From: Mergibacter septicus
GTDB lineage: Bacteria; Pseudomonadota; Gammaproteobacteria; Enterobacterales; Pasteurellaceae
DNA length: 64,000 bases
Assembly: GCF_003265225.1 (NCBI RefSeq)
Contig: NZ_CP022013.1
Span: 1,273,001 to 1,337,000 of the forward strand
Reading direction: 5' to 3'
This document shows, one piece after another, positions 19,274 through 29,243 of this stretch. A model generated the notes under the pieces. It saw only the letters and a list, made by a program, of their open reading frames with translations, had not been told where the DNA came from and searched no databases. Each line of letters starts with the position of its first letter. The stretch's first letter is position 1. Both the position numbers and the translations under genes were made by a program.

Positions 19274-19387
19274 AAGTTTGCTCCTTCTTGTATTTTTATT
19301 AATTTAATTTTGCTAAATAATCTTAGATATCTTTCTCCTCGATCATCCGCATTATTGACATTTTTTGAATCTATACCACTCAATTTA

Positions 19388-20053
19388 TTATTTATGATTG
19401 AAATAAGAAACCAAATAATCACCGAGAGTTTGAATAATCTGTACCATAATAACTAAGATAACTATCGTGGTGATTAAAATCTCTGGTACATAAGTTTGAT
19501 AACCATATTGAATCCCAACATAACCTAAACCACCACCACCAACAGTTCCAGCCATAGCCGAATAGTTGACTAATGCCACTAATGTAATTGTGATTGCATT
19601 TATAATTGCTGGCAAAGCTTCAGGTAATAAAAACTTCGTGATAATTTGTAAATTCGTTGCTCCCATTGCACGAGCTGCTTCAACCAATCCACTAGGCACT
19701 TCCATCAAAGCGCCTTCTACTAAACGTGCTACAAAAGGAATTGCTGAAACGGTTAAAGGTACTATTGCTGCAGTTGTACCAATAAATGTTCCTAGTACAA
19801 ACATAGTAAAAGGAATAATCGCAACGAGTAGAATAACGAAAGGGACAGAACGTCCAATATTCACTATTGCACTTAGAATAAAATTAATCTTTTGGTTTTC
19901 TTTTATCTGCCCTTTTTTGGTGATAAATAACACAATCCCTAATGGAATCCCAAAAAGTGCAGCAAAAAATCCTGAAGCAAATACCATATATAATGTTTCT
20001 AATGTTGCCTCACCAATTAATCCCCAGACTTGCGGTGTTAATACCTCAAACAT
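19388..20053 (-). CDS. metI: Methionine ABC transporter permease
   Basis: A 221-residue membrane protein with five hydrophobic spans and the binding-protein-dependent transport EAA loop ([24 protein letters not shown]), which docks on MetN. The C-terminal [22 protein letters not shown] is characteristic of MetI. Its start overlaps the end of metN by 8 bases, and metQ follows after 114 bp. Confidence 0.95.
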   Translation of the reverse strand: MFEVLTPQVWGLIGEATLETLYMVFASGFFAALFGIPLGIVLFITKKGQIKENQKINFILSAIVNIGRSVPFVILLVAIIPFTMFVLGTFIGTTAAIVPLTVSAIPFVARLVEGALMEVPSGLVEAARAMGATNLQIITKFLLPEALPAIINAITITLVALVNYSAMAGTVGGGGLGYVGIQYGYQTYVPEILITTIVILVIMVQIIQTLGDYLVSYFNHK

Positions 20054-21080
20054 AGCCTAATACCTCAACTTTGACATTGTGTTCAATTAAATAAATCTTA
20101 GCGTTAGTAATCGCATCAACATCTCCCTCCATTTCAGCGATAACAAAGCCAAATTTAACACCACCCGCATAATCAATTTGTGAAGTGAAAATATTTAAAT
20201 CAATCCCAAATTTTTTAGATGCTAACGATAACAACGGAGCATCAACGGATCGTCCACTAAATTCAAATTTAATTAATGGATAAGAATGTTCACCTTTTGG
20301 TTTATCACTTAGTTGTGCTAAATATTCCTCTGGTAAATTAATATGAAAAGTAGATTGAATAAATTCCTGTGCTAATTCAGTTTGTGGGTTAGAGAAAATA
20401 TCACTCACACTGCCCTGTTCAATTAAACGCCCTTTATCAATAATGGCAACTTGATCACAGATCCGTTTTACCACGTCCATTTCATGGGTAATCAATAAGA
20501 TCGTAATATTTAGCTGGCGATTAATCTCTTTTAATAATTTTAAAATAGATTGTGTGGTAGCAGGATCTAACGCACTAGTTGCTTCATCACAAAGTAATAC
20601 TTTAGGATCATTTGCTAATGCTCTTGCAATCGCAACACGTTGTTTCTGCCCCCCAGAAAGATTATTCGGATAAACATTGTGTTTATCAGATAAACCAACT
20701 AAAGCTAAAAGCGAAGTTACTTTCTGCTTAATTTGCTCTTTACTTATTCCACTTAACTCCAGTGGTAAAGCTACATTATCAAAAACAGTACGGGAACTTA
20801 ATAAATTAAAGTGTTGGAAGATCATACTAATCTGGCGGCGAGCTTGAATTAACTTCGTCTCACTTAAAGTAGTAAGATCTTCTCCATCAATAACTACCTT
20901 TCCTGAGGTTGGTCTTTCCAATAAATTAACACAACGGATTAAAGTGCTTTTTCCCGCACCTGAAGCCCCTATTACTCCAAAAATCTTTCCTTTCGGTACT
21001 TGTAAAGAAACCTTATCTAAGGCGATTAATTGTTTGCCATCAACAGTAAACACCTTAGTAATATTATCTAATTTGATCAT
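20046..21080 (-). CDS. metN: Methionine ABC transporter ATP-binding protein
   Basis: A 344-residue ABC ATPase with Walker [11 protein letters not shown]-loop, signature LSGGQKQRV, Walker [13 protein letters not shown] and switch histidine (LLITHEMD). The C-terminal 90 or so residues form the NIL/ACT-like regulatory domain that gives methionine trans-inhibition in E. coli MetN. It is the first gene of metNIQ, and tandem MetJ-box-like octamers lie 44-67 bp upstream of its start. Confidence 0.96.
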   Translation of the reverse strand: MIKLDNITKVFTVDGKQLIALDKVSLQVPKGKIFGVIGASGAGKSTLIRCVNLLERPTSGKVVIDGEDLTTLSETKLIQARRQISMIFQHFNLLSSRTVFDNVALPLELSGISKEQIKQKVTSLLALVGLSDKHNVYPNNLSGGQKQRVAIARALANDPKVLLCDEATSALDPATTQSILKLLKEINRQLNITILLITHEMDVVKRICDQVAIIDKGRLIEQGSVSDIFSNPQTELAQEFIQSTFHINLPEEYLAQLSDKPKGEHSYPLIKFEFSGRSVDAPLLSLASKKFGIDLNIFTSQIDYAGGVKFGFVIAEMEGDVDAITNAKIYLIEHNVKVEVLGYV

Positions 21081-21123
21081 CTCAGCCCTCTTTACGGCTA
21101 AATAAAAATCTTTCCAGCATTTT

Positions 21124-21147
21124 AGACGTCTAGAATGCTAGTTGTCA
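21124..21147. promoter_or_regulatory. Tandem MetJ operator upstream of metNIQ
   Basis: Three contiguous octamers AGACGTCT (8 of 8 to the Met-box consensus), AGAATGCT (5 of 8) and AGTTGTCA (5 of 8) lie at 21124-21147. MetJ binds tandem 8-bp boxes in this manner, so repression by S-adenosylmethionine is expected. Confidence 0.8.
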
Positions 21148-21239
21148 ACAGAAACTTTTTGTTTAAATGAGAGAATAAAAAAATCTCAGTTAAAGATAAT
21201 AAAAATAAAATAAAAATTAAAATAACTGAAAAAAGCATA

Positions 21240-21277
21240 AAATAACACTCCCAACCTTGTAAAAGATTGGGAGTGTT
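21240..21277 (-). terminator. Terminator of uvrA
   Basis: An 11-bp stem (21244-21254 with 21267-21277), core ACACTCCCAA/TTGGGAGTGT, followed on the minus strand by a T-rich run. Confidence 0.82.
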
Positions 21278-21311
21278 TAAGCTTAATTTATATTTAAATC
21301 GTTATTTTTCT

Positions 21312-24149
21312 CTATTTCTGATCTTTTTCCAAAATCATTTTCAAAAACCTTGCAGTATGTGAACTTGGATGCTTCGCCACTTCTTCAGGGCTACCAGTCG
21401 CAATAATTTGTCCACCACCACTCCCTCCTTCAGGGCCTAAATCAACGATCCAATCAGCTGTTTTAATGACATCAAGATTATGTTCAATCACAACGATTGT
21501 ATTACCTTGATCACGTAAGCGATGTAAAACATCAAGTAATTGTTTAATATCAGCAAAATGTAATCCTGTGGTTGGTTCATCCAGAATATACAATGTTTTA
21601 CCCGTATCTCTTTTTGATAATTCTGTTGCCAATTTAACACGTTGTGCTTCACCACCAGATAAAGTTGTGGAAGACTGCCCTAAACGAATATAAGACAACC
21701 CTACGTCTATCAAGGTCTGTAACTTACGAGCTATTGCAGGAATTGCATCAAAAAACTCTCGAGCTTCTTCAACCGTCATATTTAACACCTGATCGATAGT
21801 TTTCCCTTTATAGCGGATTTCTAATGTTTCTCGGTTATAACGCTTTCCTTTACAATGATCACAAGGGACATACACATCCGGTAAAAAGTGCATTTCTACT
21901 TTAATCACCCCATCACCTTGACAGGCTTCACAACGCCCACCACGAACATTGAAACTAAAACGCCCCGGATTATATCCTCTTGCTCTCGCCTCTGGTACAC
22001 CTGAAAATAACTCACGAATTGGGGTAAATAATCCCGTATAAGTGGCAGGATTAGAACGTGGCGTACGCCCAATCGGGCTTTGATTAATATCAATGACCTT
22101 ATCAAAAAACTCTAAGCCTTCAATTTTCTGATAAGGTGCAAAATCAACATTTTCTGCACGATTTAACGCATTTTGTGCTAATGGAAACAATGTATCATTA
22201 ATTAAAGTCGATTTTCCTGAGCCTGAAACCCCAGTAATGCAGGTAAATAATCCCACAGGAATTTCAAGATCAACATTTTTTAAATTATTACCACTAGCAC
22301 CAAATAATCTCAACATTCTCTGAGAATCAACTTGAGTACGTTCAGCAGGAATATTGATTTTTTCAACCCCAGATAAAAATCTTCCTGTTAATGAATTTGG
22401 ATTTTGCTTAATCTCATCGGCACTACCTTGAGCAACAATTTGCCCACCATGAACACCTGCACCCGGTCCAATATCAATGATATGATCGGCACTTAAAATC
22501 GCATCTTCATCGTGTTCGACAACAATCACCGTATTACCAAGATTGCGTAAATGAATTAAGGTATTTAACAGCCTTTCATTATCTCGCTGATGCAGTCCAA
22601 TAGAAGGTTCATCTAAGACATACATCACACCAACTAACCCTGCTCCAATCTGACTCGCCAAGCGAATCCGCTGCGCCTCTCCACCAGAAAGCGTTTCAGC
22701 GGAACGAGAAAGCGAAAGATAATTAAGTCCAACATTCACCAAAAATTGTAAACGTTCTCTAATTTCCTTTAAAATCTTATCGGCAATTTGTGCTTTCTGC
22801 CCGTGTAAAGTTAATTGATTAAAAAAACTTAATGCCTCTCCAATACTCATTTCTGCCACTTGTGGCAAATTTGTCTGTTCAATAAATACGTAACGTGCTT
22901 CTTGACGCAAACGAGAACCACCGCAATCTTGACAAGAACGTGTACTAATATTCTTAGCTAATTCTTCTCTCACCGCCATTGATTCTGTTTCCTTATAACG
23001 GCGAGCCATATTATTTAAAATCCCTTCAAAAGGGTGGCGTCTAATAACAATATCGCCCCGATCATTGACATATTGAAACTCAATTTCTTCATCACCAGAA
23101 CCGTGTAAAATAACGTGGCGAACATTCGCTGGTAAATCTCGATATGCTTGCTCTAAATCAAACTGATAATGATTCGCTAACGATTTCAACATCTGAAAAT
23201 AATAAAAATTCCGTCGATCCCAACCTTTAATAGCACCATTCGCCAATGCAACATCAGGATTTTGCACGACACGATTTTCATCAAAATATTGTTGAACCCC
23301 TAATCCATCACAAGTTGGACAAGCTCCAGCAGGATTATTAAAAGAAAAAATCCGTGGCTCCAGTTCAGGTACAGAATAACCACAATGCGGACAAGCAAAA
23401 TTAGCTGAAAACATTAGCTCTTCAGCCTCTTTGTCTTCCATATCGGCAACAATGGCAATACCACCCGAAAGCTCTAAAGCGGTTTCAAAAGATTCAGCAA
23501 GCCGAGTCGCTAAATCTGCACGGACTTTAAAACGATCAACCACCACCTCAATCGTATGTTTTTTATGTAATTCTAATTTCGGCGGATCGGATAAATCACA
23601 AATTTCACCATCAATTCTGGCTCGAATATAGCCTTGAGTAGCAATATTTTCTAACACTTTCTGATGTTCGCCTTTACGCCCTCGGACAACAGGCGCCAAC
23701 AACATCAACTTCCTTCCTTCCTCTAAAGAAAGTACTTTATCAACCATCTGACTAATCGTCTGTGCTGTTAAAGCAACATTATGTTCAGGACAGCGAGGTT
23801 CTCCTACACGAGCGAATAACAAACGTAAATAGTCATAAATTTCGGTGATCGTCCCAACAGTTGAACGTGGATTATGAGAAGTGGATTTTTGCTCTATTGA
23901 AATTGCTGGGGATAAACCTTCAATATGATCAACATCAGGTTTTTCCATTAAAGATAAAAATTGACGAGCATAAGCAGAAAGAGACTCAACGTAACGGCGT
24001 TGCCCTTCCGCATACAGCGTATCAAACGCCAATGATGACTTCCCTGAACCCGATAAGCCAGTAATCACAATTAGCTTATCTCTTGGAATGGTCAAATTAA
24101 TATTTTTTAAATTATGGGTTCTCGCCCCACGCACTTCAATTTTATCCAT
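21312..24149 (-). CDS. uvrA: Excinuclease ABC subunit A
   Basis: A 945-residue protein with two ABC modules. The first Walker A is GLSGSGKSS near residue 31 and the second GVSGSGKST near residue 640. Two zinc-binding blocks ([21 protein letters not shown]...CPTC and [20 protein letters not shown]...CDHCKG) and two LSGGEAQR signatures with [11 protein letters not shown] and [11 protein letters not shown] Walker B regions are all visible. It recognises DNA damage and loads UvrB. It diverges from ssb across a LexA-like box, as in E. coli. Confidence 0.98.
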   Translation of the reverse strand: MDKIEVRGARTHNLKNINLTIPRDKLIVITGLSGSGKSSLAFDTLYAEGQRRYVESLSAYARQFLSLMEKPDVDHIEGLSPAISIEQKSTSHNPRSTVGTITEIYDYLRLLFARVGEPRCPEHNVALTAQTISQMVDKVLSLEEGRKLMLLAPVVRGRKGEHQKVLENIATQGYIRARIDGEICDLSDPPKLELHKKHTIEVVVDRFKVRADLATRLAESFETALELSGGIAIVADMEDKEAEELMFSANFACPHCGYSVPELEPRIFSFNNPAGACPTCDGLGVQQYFDENRVVQNPDVALANGAIKGWDRRNFYYFQMLKSLANHYQFDLEQAYRDLPANVRHVILHGSGDEEIEFQYVNDRGDIVIRRHPFEGILNNMARRYKETESMAVREELAKNISTRSCQDCGGSRLRQEARYVFIEQTNLPQVAEMSIGEALSFFNQLTLHGQKAQIADKILKEIRERLQFLVNVGLNYLSLSRSAETLSGGEAQRIRLASQIGAGLVGVMYVLDEPSIGLHQRDNERLLNTLIHLRNLGNTVIVVEHDEDAILSADHIIDIGPGAGVHGGQIVAQGSADEIKQNPNSLTGRFLSGVEKINIPAERTQVDSQRMLRLFGASGNNLKNVDLEIPVGLFTCITGVSGSGKSTLINDTLFPLAQNALNRAENVDFAPYQKIEGLEFFDKVIDINQSPIGRTPRSNPATYTGLFTPIRELFSGVPEARARGYNPGRFSFNVRGGRCEACQGDGVIKVEMHFLPDVYVPCDHCKGKRYNRETLEIRYKGKTIDQVLNMTVEEAREFFDAIPAIARKLQTLIDVGLSYIRLGQSSTTLSGGEAQRVKLATELSKRDTGKTLYILDEPTTGLHFADIKQLLDVLHRLRDQGNTIVVIEHNLDVIKTADWIVDLGPEGGSGGGQIIATGSPEEVAKHPSSHTARFLKMILEKDQK

Positions 24150-24203
24150 ACAATATTCTCAAAAAATAAACAAACAGCGATGATTATCGCAAAATCACAA
24201 AAA

Positions 24204-24219
24204 CTGTGCAAATATCCAG
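24204..24219. promoter_or_regulatory. LexA (SOS) box in the uvrA-ssb gap
   Basis: CTGT (24204-24207), eight bases, then CCAG (24216-24219); the consensus is CTGT-N8-ACAG, so 7 of 8 fixed positions match. The uvrA-ssb intergenic region has a LexA site in E. coli as well. Confidence 0.7.
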
Positions 24220-24232
24220 TATTTTTAATTTT

Positions 24233-24270
24233 AAATTGGGCTTGTTTTACGGTAAGATATCGCCCAATTT
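24233..24270. repeat. 9-bp inverted repeat upstream of ssb
   Basis: AAATTGGGC (24233-24241) and its exact reverse complement GCCCAATTT (24262-24270) flank 20 bases and end 30 bp before the ssb start. It could be an operator or a leader hairpin. Confidence 0.5.
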
Positions 24271-24299
24271 GATTAACTTACAAAAAGTAAGAGGATTTT

Positions 24300-24842
24300 A
24301 TGGCAGGTGTGAATAAAGTAATTATTGTCGGAAATTTGGGAAATGATCCTGAATTACGCACATTCCCAAATGGTGATGCAGTAGCAAATATTAGCGTTGC
24401 AACGAGTGAACGTTGGCAAGATAAACAAACAGGTGAATGGCGAGAAGTCACAGAATGGCATCGTATCGTATTATTCCGTCGTCTTGCTGAAATTGCTGGT
24501 GAATATCTACGCAAAGGTTCAAAAGTTTATGTTGAAGGGAAACTCAGAACCCGCAAATGGCAAGATCAAAATGGTCAAGATCGATATAGCACAGAAATTC
24601 AGGCAGATAACTTACAAATGCTTGACAGCCGTGCTGATCGTCAACAATCGGGTGGTTATATGCCTAATCAAACAATGGCACCAACACCAAAAACGCAAAA
24701 TTATATGCCACAACAACAAAGTTACGCTGCCCCTCAGCCAAACCATATTGCTCCACAGCAAAATTACAGCCAACCAACACAACAACCTGCACCAGTATCA
24801 CCAGAACCCCCAATGGATTTTGATGATGATATTCCGTTTTAA
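24300..24842 (+). CDS. ssb: Single-stranded DNA-binding protein
   Basis: A 180-residue protein. Residues 1-110 form the OB fold, beginning [20 protein letters not shown] and including EWHRIVLF and [18 protein letters not shown] Gln/Pro/Asn-rich disordered linker follows, ending in the acidic interaction tip DFDDDIPF that recruits replication and repair partners. Size and layout match E. coli SSB. AAGAGG precedes the ATG. Confidence 0.97.
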   Translation: MAGVNKVIIVGNLGNDPELRTFPNGDAVANISVATSERWQDKQTGEWREVTEWHRIVLFRRLAEIAGEYLRKGSKVYVEGKLRTRKWQDQNGQDRYSTEIQADNLQMLDSRADRQQSGGYMPNQTMAPTPKTQNYMPQQQSYAAPQPNHIAPQQNYSQPTQQPAPVSPEPPMDFDDDIPF

Positions 24843-24881
24843 CTTCTATAATTAGAAACTGTAAAATATAAAAACATCAAG

Positions 24882-24911
24882 AAAAGCCTTATTTTATAAG
24901 GCTTTTTGTTT
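24882..24911 (+). terminator. Terminator of ssb
   Basis: A perfect 10-bp stem AAAAGCCTTA/TAAGGCTTTT (24882-24891 with 24897-24906) with a T run. Confidence 0.88.
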
Positions 24912-25149
24912 GTTATTCATTAAAGAAATTAGATAAATTTATGTTAATTGCTAACTTTTAGCATTAAAAACGTGATCAGCAAATTCATTCAACACTATCA
25001 TTTTTTATAATAATTTCAACAGAAATTCCTTGATATTAAGGAAGCACAATCCCTTCTATTTTGTTGCCTACATTTACCAATGCTCCAACCTTTTACACCA
25101 CCTATTTGCCAGTTTTCAAACCTGATATGACTTGTAGATAACCATCATT
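24912..25149. other. Intergenic stretch between ssb and the ATPase gene
   Basis: The two genes converge with 307 bases between them. Beyond the ssb terminator I see no open frame, RNA gene or clear second terminator. It marks the left edge of the accessory segment, but I find no direct repeats or tRNA remnant to indicate an integration site. Confidence 0.4.
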
Positions 25150-26448
25150 CTATGAACTAAAGACCATATCCACTCCATACAACGGCACATTCACCATCCA
25201 GTCCTGTTCTCTAAAATCTGCCATTGAATACCTGATCGCTTGTTCAGGCTGAAACTGCTCCACATACACTTTCAAGCTTTTCGCTTTGAGATTCTCTTCG
25301 GCTTTGACTTCAATCGGAATCACGCTTTGTTTACGTTGTAATACAAAATCAACTTCTGCGGTACCTTTTTCACTTGCCCAGTAGAACACGGGATTTTCTT
25401 GAATAGTGATAAGCTGTTGCAGTACATATTGTTCTGTTAAAGCCCTTTTAAATTCGGTAAAAATACGATTCCCTTCTAACAACACACTTGGATCTAAATA
25501 ACTTTGGGCGGCTAATAATCCCACATCTAGACCATACAACTTAAAGGCATTATCTTGATAGGCAGAAAGTGGTAAATGCGGCTTTTTCACTCGTGGGATA
25601 GAATGCACCAAACCACTGTCTTTTAGCCATTGCAAAGCAATTTCATATTCTTTACTTCTCGCACCTTTTTGCAGGTGTGAATACACGAATTTTTTGTTTT
25701 CTTTAGCGAGTTGTTCAGGAATTGATGCCCAAATTGACCGTACTTTTTGTACCGTTTGTCCATCTTTAATATGTTTAGAAAAATCTTGTTCGTATGCCAT
25801 CAATAAATTACGTTGCACTTGGCGAACTTCATCAAAGTTTTGTGTTTCTACAAATACTTTCACCGCTTCAGGCATACCACCGACAAAATAATATTGACGG
25901 AGTAAATCAATATAGCGTGTTTTCATTGCAGAAATCAGCGACCAATCTTGCAATGTTAATAATTGCACCAAATCTTGCTTACCAACTGCAGTTAAAAATT
26001 CGTGAAAATCCATTGGGTAAAGCGGTAAAAAATCAACCTTCCCCACAGGGAAAGAAATCTGATGATGTAACGATATACCAAGCAATGATCCAGCCGCTAC
26101 AATATAAAACTGCGGTGCATTTTCATAAAAATATTTAAGTGATGATAATGCCTGTGGTACTTCTTGTACTTCATCAAAAATAATCAACGTGTTTTCTGCT
26201 TGAATATCCACACCACTTTCAATTTTTAAACCAAGGATCAAACGATTGATATCGTAATCCCCCGAAAACAGCGTTTGCATTCGAGGATTATTATCAAAAT
26301 TGATATAAGCCACTTTATCAAATGCTTGCTCACCAAAACGCTTCATTACCCACGTTTTACCAACCTGTCTTGCACCTTGAATAATCAAGGGTTTACGATT
26401 TGCTTTCTGTTTCCATCTTTCTAAGGATTGAATAATTTTTCTTTGCAT
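25150..26448 (-). CDS. AAA-family ATPase with DUF4143 domain
   Basis: A 432-residue protein with an N-terminal AAA_14-type ATPase (Walker A QGARQVGKTW near residue 22-31; Walker B LIIFDEVQEVP) and a C-terminal DUF4143 region. The latter ends in a PD-(D/E)XK-like fold (YWASEKGTAEVDFVLQRKQSVIPIEVKAEE). These ATPases are widespread, patchily distributed and of unknown cellular role. The restriction-like residues E...D...EVK are present in the right order, so a nuclease-like fold is likely, but activity is not established for the family. It is convergent with ssb, and three repeated dyads lie directly upstream. Confidence 0.85.
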   Translation of the reverse strand: MQRKIIQSLERWKQKANRKPLIIQGARQVGKTWVMKRFGEQAFDKVAYINFDNNPRMQTLFSGDYDINRLILGLKIESGVDIQAENTLIIFDEVQEVPQALSSLKYFYENAPQFYIVAAGSLLGISLHHQISFPVGKVDFLPLYPMDFHEFLTAVGKQDLVQLLTLQDWSLISAMKTRYIDLLRQYYFVGGMPEAVKVFVETQNFDEVRQVQRNLLMAYEQDFSKHIKDGQTVQKVRSIWASIPEQLAKENKKFVYSHLQKGARSKEYEIALQWLKDSGLVHSIPRVKKPHLPLSAYQDNAFKLYGLDVGLLAAQSYLDPSVLLEGNRIFTEFKRALTEQYVLQQLITIQENPVFYWASEKGTAEVDFVLQRKQSVIPIEVKAEENLKAKSLKVYVEQFQPEQAIRYSMADFREQDWMVNVPLYGVDMVFSS

Positions 26449-26495
26449 AATTTGCCCATTTTCTACTCTTTAGACGGCAATTCTAAATATACCAT

Positions 26496-26580
26496 TACAT
26501 TTTTTCAAAGGAAAATTCGTTATAAACTTACACTTTTTCCAATGAAAAAATGTAGAAAAATACATTTTTCTAAAGGAATA
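26496..26580. repeat. Three copies of a TACATTTTTTCAwwGGAAAA dyad upstream of the ATPase gene
   Basis: Copy 1 at 26496-26515 on the plus strand, copy 2 at 26535-26554 on the minus strand (18 of 20 bases identical to copy 1), and copy 3 at 26561-26579 on the plus strand with one deletion. Each copy is an imperfect palindrome of the form TTTTYC-N3-GRAAAA. They lie 48-131 bp upstream of the ATPase start codon, where its promoter is expected. Confidence 0.7.
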
Positions 26581-26787
26581 ACGAGAAAAACCCAATTAAA
26601 AACTATTTTTTATTTTTCTATCACATAGAAAACTAAAAAGGTTTATTCCATCGCATAATCTTCAATAAAAATCTGATACAAACCATATCGAACTGTTAGA
26701 ACATAAAACATAGTGAATTTAAAACATAGGATTTTTATAATAAGTAATTTAATAATCTTCTTATAATCAAAGGTTTAAGGATAGTTT
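26581..26787. other. Leader region of thiM, no TPP riboswitch seen
   Basis: AT-rich sequence between the repeated dyads and thiM. I searched for the conserved THI-box elements (CTGAGA and the GAACCTGA...GCGTAGGGA part) and found neither, so the operon does not appear to have a standard TPP riboswitch. No other gene or RNA is seen. Confidence 0.5.
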
Positions 26788-27609
26788 ATGCTTGGAAAAT
26801 ATTTAGATAATCTAAAAAATAATGGAGCTTTAGTCCATAGCATTACAAATTATGTAACAGTCAATGATGTTGCCAATTTATTACTTGCTTGTGGAGGAAA
26901 CCCTATTATGGCTGATGAACCAGAAGAGGTAATAGAAATAACTGCTATTTGTGCTGGGTTAAATATCAATATCGGTACCTTAAATAGTAGAACGATTAAA
27001 GCAATGTATCTGGCTGGAGAAAAAGCATACGAATTAGGACATAAAATAGTATTAGATCCCGTAGGAGTTGGAGCAAGTAGCTTGAGAACTGAAACTGCTT
27101 TAGGGCTTATGAAAAAAATAAAATTTGACGTTATCAAAGGAAATATTTCTGAAATCAAAGTATTAGCCAATGAAAATGGAAAAGTATTAGGCGTTGATGC
27201 AAACATAAAAGATAAAATAACCCTCTCGAATCTGGATCACACAATCACCTTTTTAAAACGATTTACTAAAGAAACTGGTTCTATAATTGTCGCAACTGGA
27301 GAATATGATCTTGTATGCGATCAAAATAAATGTTTTGTTATTAGCAATGGCAGACAAGAAATGAGTAAAGTAACTGGAACAGGTTGCCAATTATCAGCCT
27401 TGATAACAGCATTTTTAGTCGCTAATTCAAATAACCATCTTGAAGCTACTGCTGCAGCGGTATGCACAATGGGACTAGCGGGAGAAATAGCTTGGAAAAA
27501 TATGAAAAATACAGAAGGAAGTTCAACATATAGAAACAGAATAATTGATGCTATTTTTAATCTAAATGGAGAAGGATTAAATATAGGGGCAAAATATGAA
27601 ATTAGATAA
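26788..27609 (+). CDS. thiM: Hydroxyethylthiazole kinase
   Basis: A 273-residue ribokinase-like kinase; it phosphorylates the thiazole alcohol of thiamine in salvage. Recognisable blocks are VHSITNYVTVNDVAN, NPIMADEPEEV, VLDPVGVGAS, VIKGNISEI and the ATP/anion-hole GTGCQLSALI. Codon use differs from flanking genes: five of six arginines are AGA and ATA is frequent for isoleucine. AAGGAT precedes the ATG. It overlaps thiE by 14 bases and is the first gene of thiM-thiE-thiD. Confidence 0.95.
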   Translation: MLGKYLDNLKNNGALVHSITNYVTVNDVANLLLACGGNPIMADEPEEVIEITAICAGLNINIGTLNSRTIKAMYLAGEKAYELGHKIVLDPVGVGASSLRTETALGLMKKIKFDVIKGNISEIKVLANENGKVLGVDANIKDKITLSNLDHTITFLKRFTKETGSIIVATGEYDLVCDQNKCFVISNGRQEMSKVTGTGCQLSALITAFLVANSNNHLEATAAAVCTMGLAGEIAWKNMKNTEGSSTYRNRIIDAIFNLNGEGLNIGAKYEIR

Positions 27610-28240
27610 AAAACAATTACTATTATACGCAGTAACAGATCGAAAATGGTTAAATGGAAGAAGATTATCGGAAGATATAGAAGCTTCATTACAAGGTGGT
27701 ATCACGCTTTTACAATTAAGAGAAAAAGAATTAAAAAATGACGATTTTTTCAATGAAGCGATTGAAATAAAAAAGCTATGTAAAGCATACAATGTTCCTT
27801 TTATTGTCAATGATAATGTTGAAATAGCTATAAAATCTGATGCAGATGGTATCCACATAGGGCAACAAGATATGCCTATCGATGAAGTCAGAAAATTAAT
27901 AGGTGAAAATAAAATTCTAGGCGTTTCTGCCCAAACCGTAGAACAAGCTTTACTTGCTGAAAAAATGGGAGCAGATTATTTAGGTGTTGGAGCGGTATTT
28001 TCTACGAAGTCTAAAAGTGATGCTATAAATGTTGAGATCACAACCTTAAAACAGATCTGTAAACAAGTGAAGATTCCTGTTGTGGCAATAGGCGGAATAA
28101 CTGCAGAAAATATCCCATTATTAGCAAAAACTGGGATAGCAGGTATAGCAACAATCAGTGCCATATATGGGGAAAAAGAGATAAAGGAAGCAACTTATAA
28201 ACTAAAAAACATAGTACAACAAACACTCAAGGAAAATTAA
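27596..28240 (+). CDS. thiE: Thiamine-phosphate synthase
   Basis: A 214-residue TIM-barrel enzyme joining HMP-pyrophosphate and thiazole phosphate into thiamine phosphate. Seen are LLQLREKE, PFIVNDNVEIA, DGIHIGQQDMP, LGVSAQTVEQA, DYLGVGAVFSTKSKSDA and the phosphate-binding VVAIGGI. Four of five arginines are AGA. It begins inside the end of thiM, implying coupling, and stops one base before thiD. It completes the salvage route with the kinases on either side. Confidence 0.95.
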   Translation: MKLDKKQLLLYAVTDRKWLNGRRLSEDIEASLQGGITLLQLREKELKNDDFFNEAIEIKKLCKAYNVPFIVNDNVEIAIKSDADGIHIGQQDMPIDEVRKLIGENKILGVSAQTVEQALLAEKMGADYLGVGAVFSTKSKSDAINVEITTLKQICKQVKIPVVAIGGITAENIPLLAKTGIAGIATISAIYGEKEIKEATYKLKNIVQQTLKEN

Positions 28241-28241
28241 G

Positions 28242-29030
28242 ATGAAAAAAGCAGTACTTACAATAGCGGGTAGTGATTGTTCTGGCGGTGCGGGAATCCA
28301 AGCTGATTTAAAAACAATGACAATGAACGGCGTATATGCAATGAGCGTTATCACAGCATTAACAGCACAAAATACCTTAGGTGTAACAGGAATCTTAGAT
28401 GTTGATGCTAATTTTCTAAAAAAACAACTTGATGCTGTTTTTACAGATATTTATCCAGAAGCAGTAAAAATAGGTATGTTATCTTCACAAGATTTAATAT
28501 TAACAATATCCTCTTCTTTAAAAGAATATAAAGCAAAAAATATAGTTGTAGATCCTGTGATGGTTTCTACTAGCGGTTCAAAATTAATAGCTGATGAAGC
28601 AATAGAAACTATGTGTAAAGAGTTATTTCCGCTTGCTAAAGTTATCACACCAAATATTCCAGAAGCAGAAATATTAAGTGGTATAAAAATAAAAAATAGC
28701 GAAGATATGATACAAGCCGCAATAAAAATTAATAAACAATACAACTGTGCTGTTTTATGCAAAGGTGGGCATAATTTAAATGATGCTAATGATCTTTTGT
28801 ATGATGGAGAAAATATAAAATGGTTTAAAGGAAGAAAAATAAAAAATCCAAATACTCACGGAACAGGGTGTACTTTATCTAGTGCTATTGCTGCTAATCT
28901 CGCTAAAGGACAGGAATTAGATATCGCAATAGAAAAAGCGAAAGAATATATATCTAATGCCCTACAACAAATGTTAGATTTAGGGCAAGGTAGAGGTCCT
29001 ATGGATCACGGATATTTAATAAAAGAATAA
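28242..29030 (+). CDS. thiD: Hydroxymethylpyrimidine/phosphomethylpyrimidine kinase
   Basis: A 262-residue PfkB-type kinase that phosphorylates HMP twice. The N-terminal TIAGSDCSGGAGIQADLKTM, VVDPVMVSTSG, TPNIPEAEILSG, CKGGHN and the catalytic HGTGCTLSSAIAANLAKG are typical of ThiD. Both arginines are AGA. It starts one base after the thiE stop and ends the operon, which is followed by a shared terminator with convergent grxD. Confidence 0.95.
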   Translation: MKKAVLTIAGSDCSGGAGIQADLKTMTMNGVYAMSVITALTAQNTLGVTGILDVDANFLKKQLDAVFTDIYPEAVKIGMLSSQDLILTISSSLKEYKAKNIVVDPVMVSTSGSKLIADEAIETMCKELFPLAKVITPNIPEAEILSGIKIKNSEDMIQAAIKINKQYNCAVLCKGGHNLNDANDLLYDGENIKWFKGRKIKNPNTHGTGCTLSSAIAANLAKGQELDIAIEKAKEYISNALQQMLDLGQGRGPMDHGYLIKE

Positions 29031-29169
29031 AAAAGAAATATAAAAGATAGAAATACATTACCAGTTATAATGATAACAATGGTAATTGCATACATTATAA
29101 AAGAATCTTCATATTTAATCTTAAAAAATATAAAGTCAAATTAACATATCTTTGATTTATCCAAATAAA

Positions 29170-29210
29170 AAAACCGTTCTTAAATTTTCATTTAGAACGG
29201 TTTTATTTTT
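29170..29210. terminator. Bidirectional terminator between thiD and grxD
   Basis: An 11-bp stem AAAACCGTTCT/AGAACGGTTTT (29170-29180 with 29194-29204), 13-nt loop, with A-rich left and T-rich right flanks. Confidence 0.85.
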
Positions 29211-29243
29211 AATAAGTGGTTTAAATTTTATTAATAGAATAAA

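Noticed and set aside
26449-26787. TPP riboswitch upstream of thiM
   Set aside because: The THI-box core sequences are not present on the plus strand; a loose CTGATA...GAACTG resemblance is not enough.
27321-27858. Minus-strand open frames opposite thiM and thiE
   Set aside because: They are antisense shadows of intact enzymes; composition is Phe/Ile/Leu-rich as expected for antisense to AT-rich genes.
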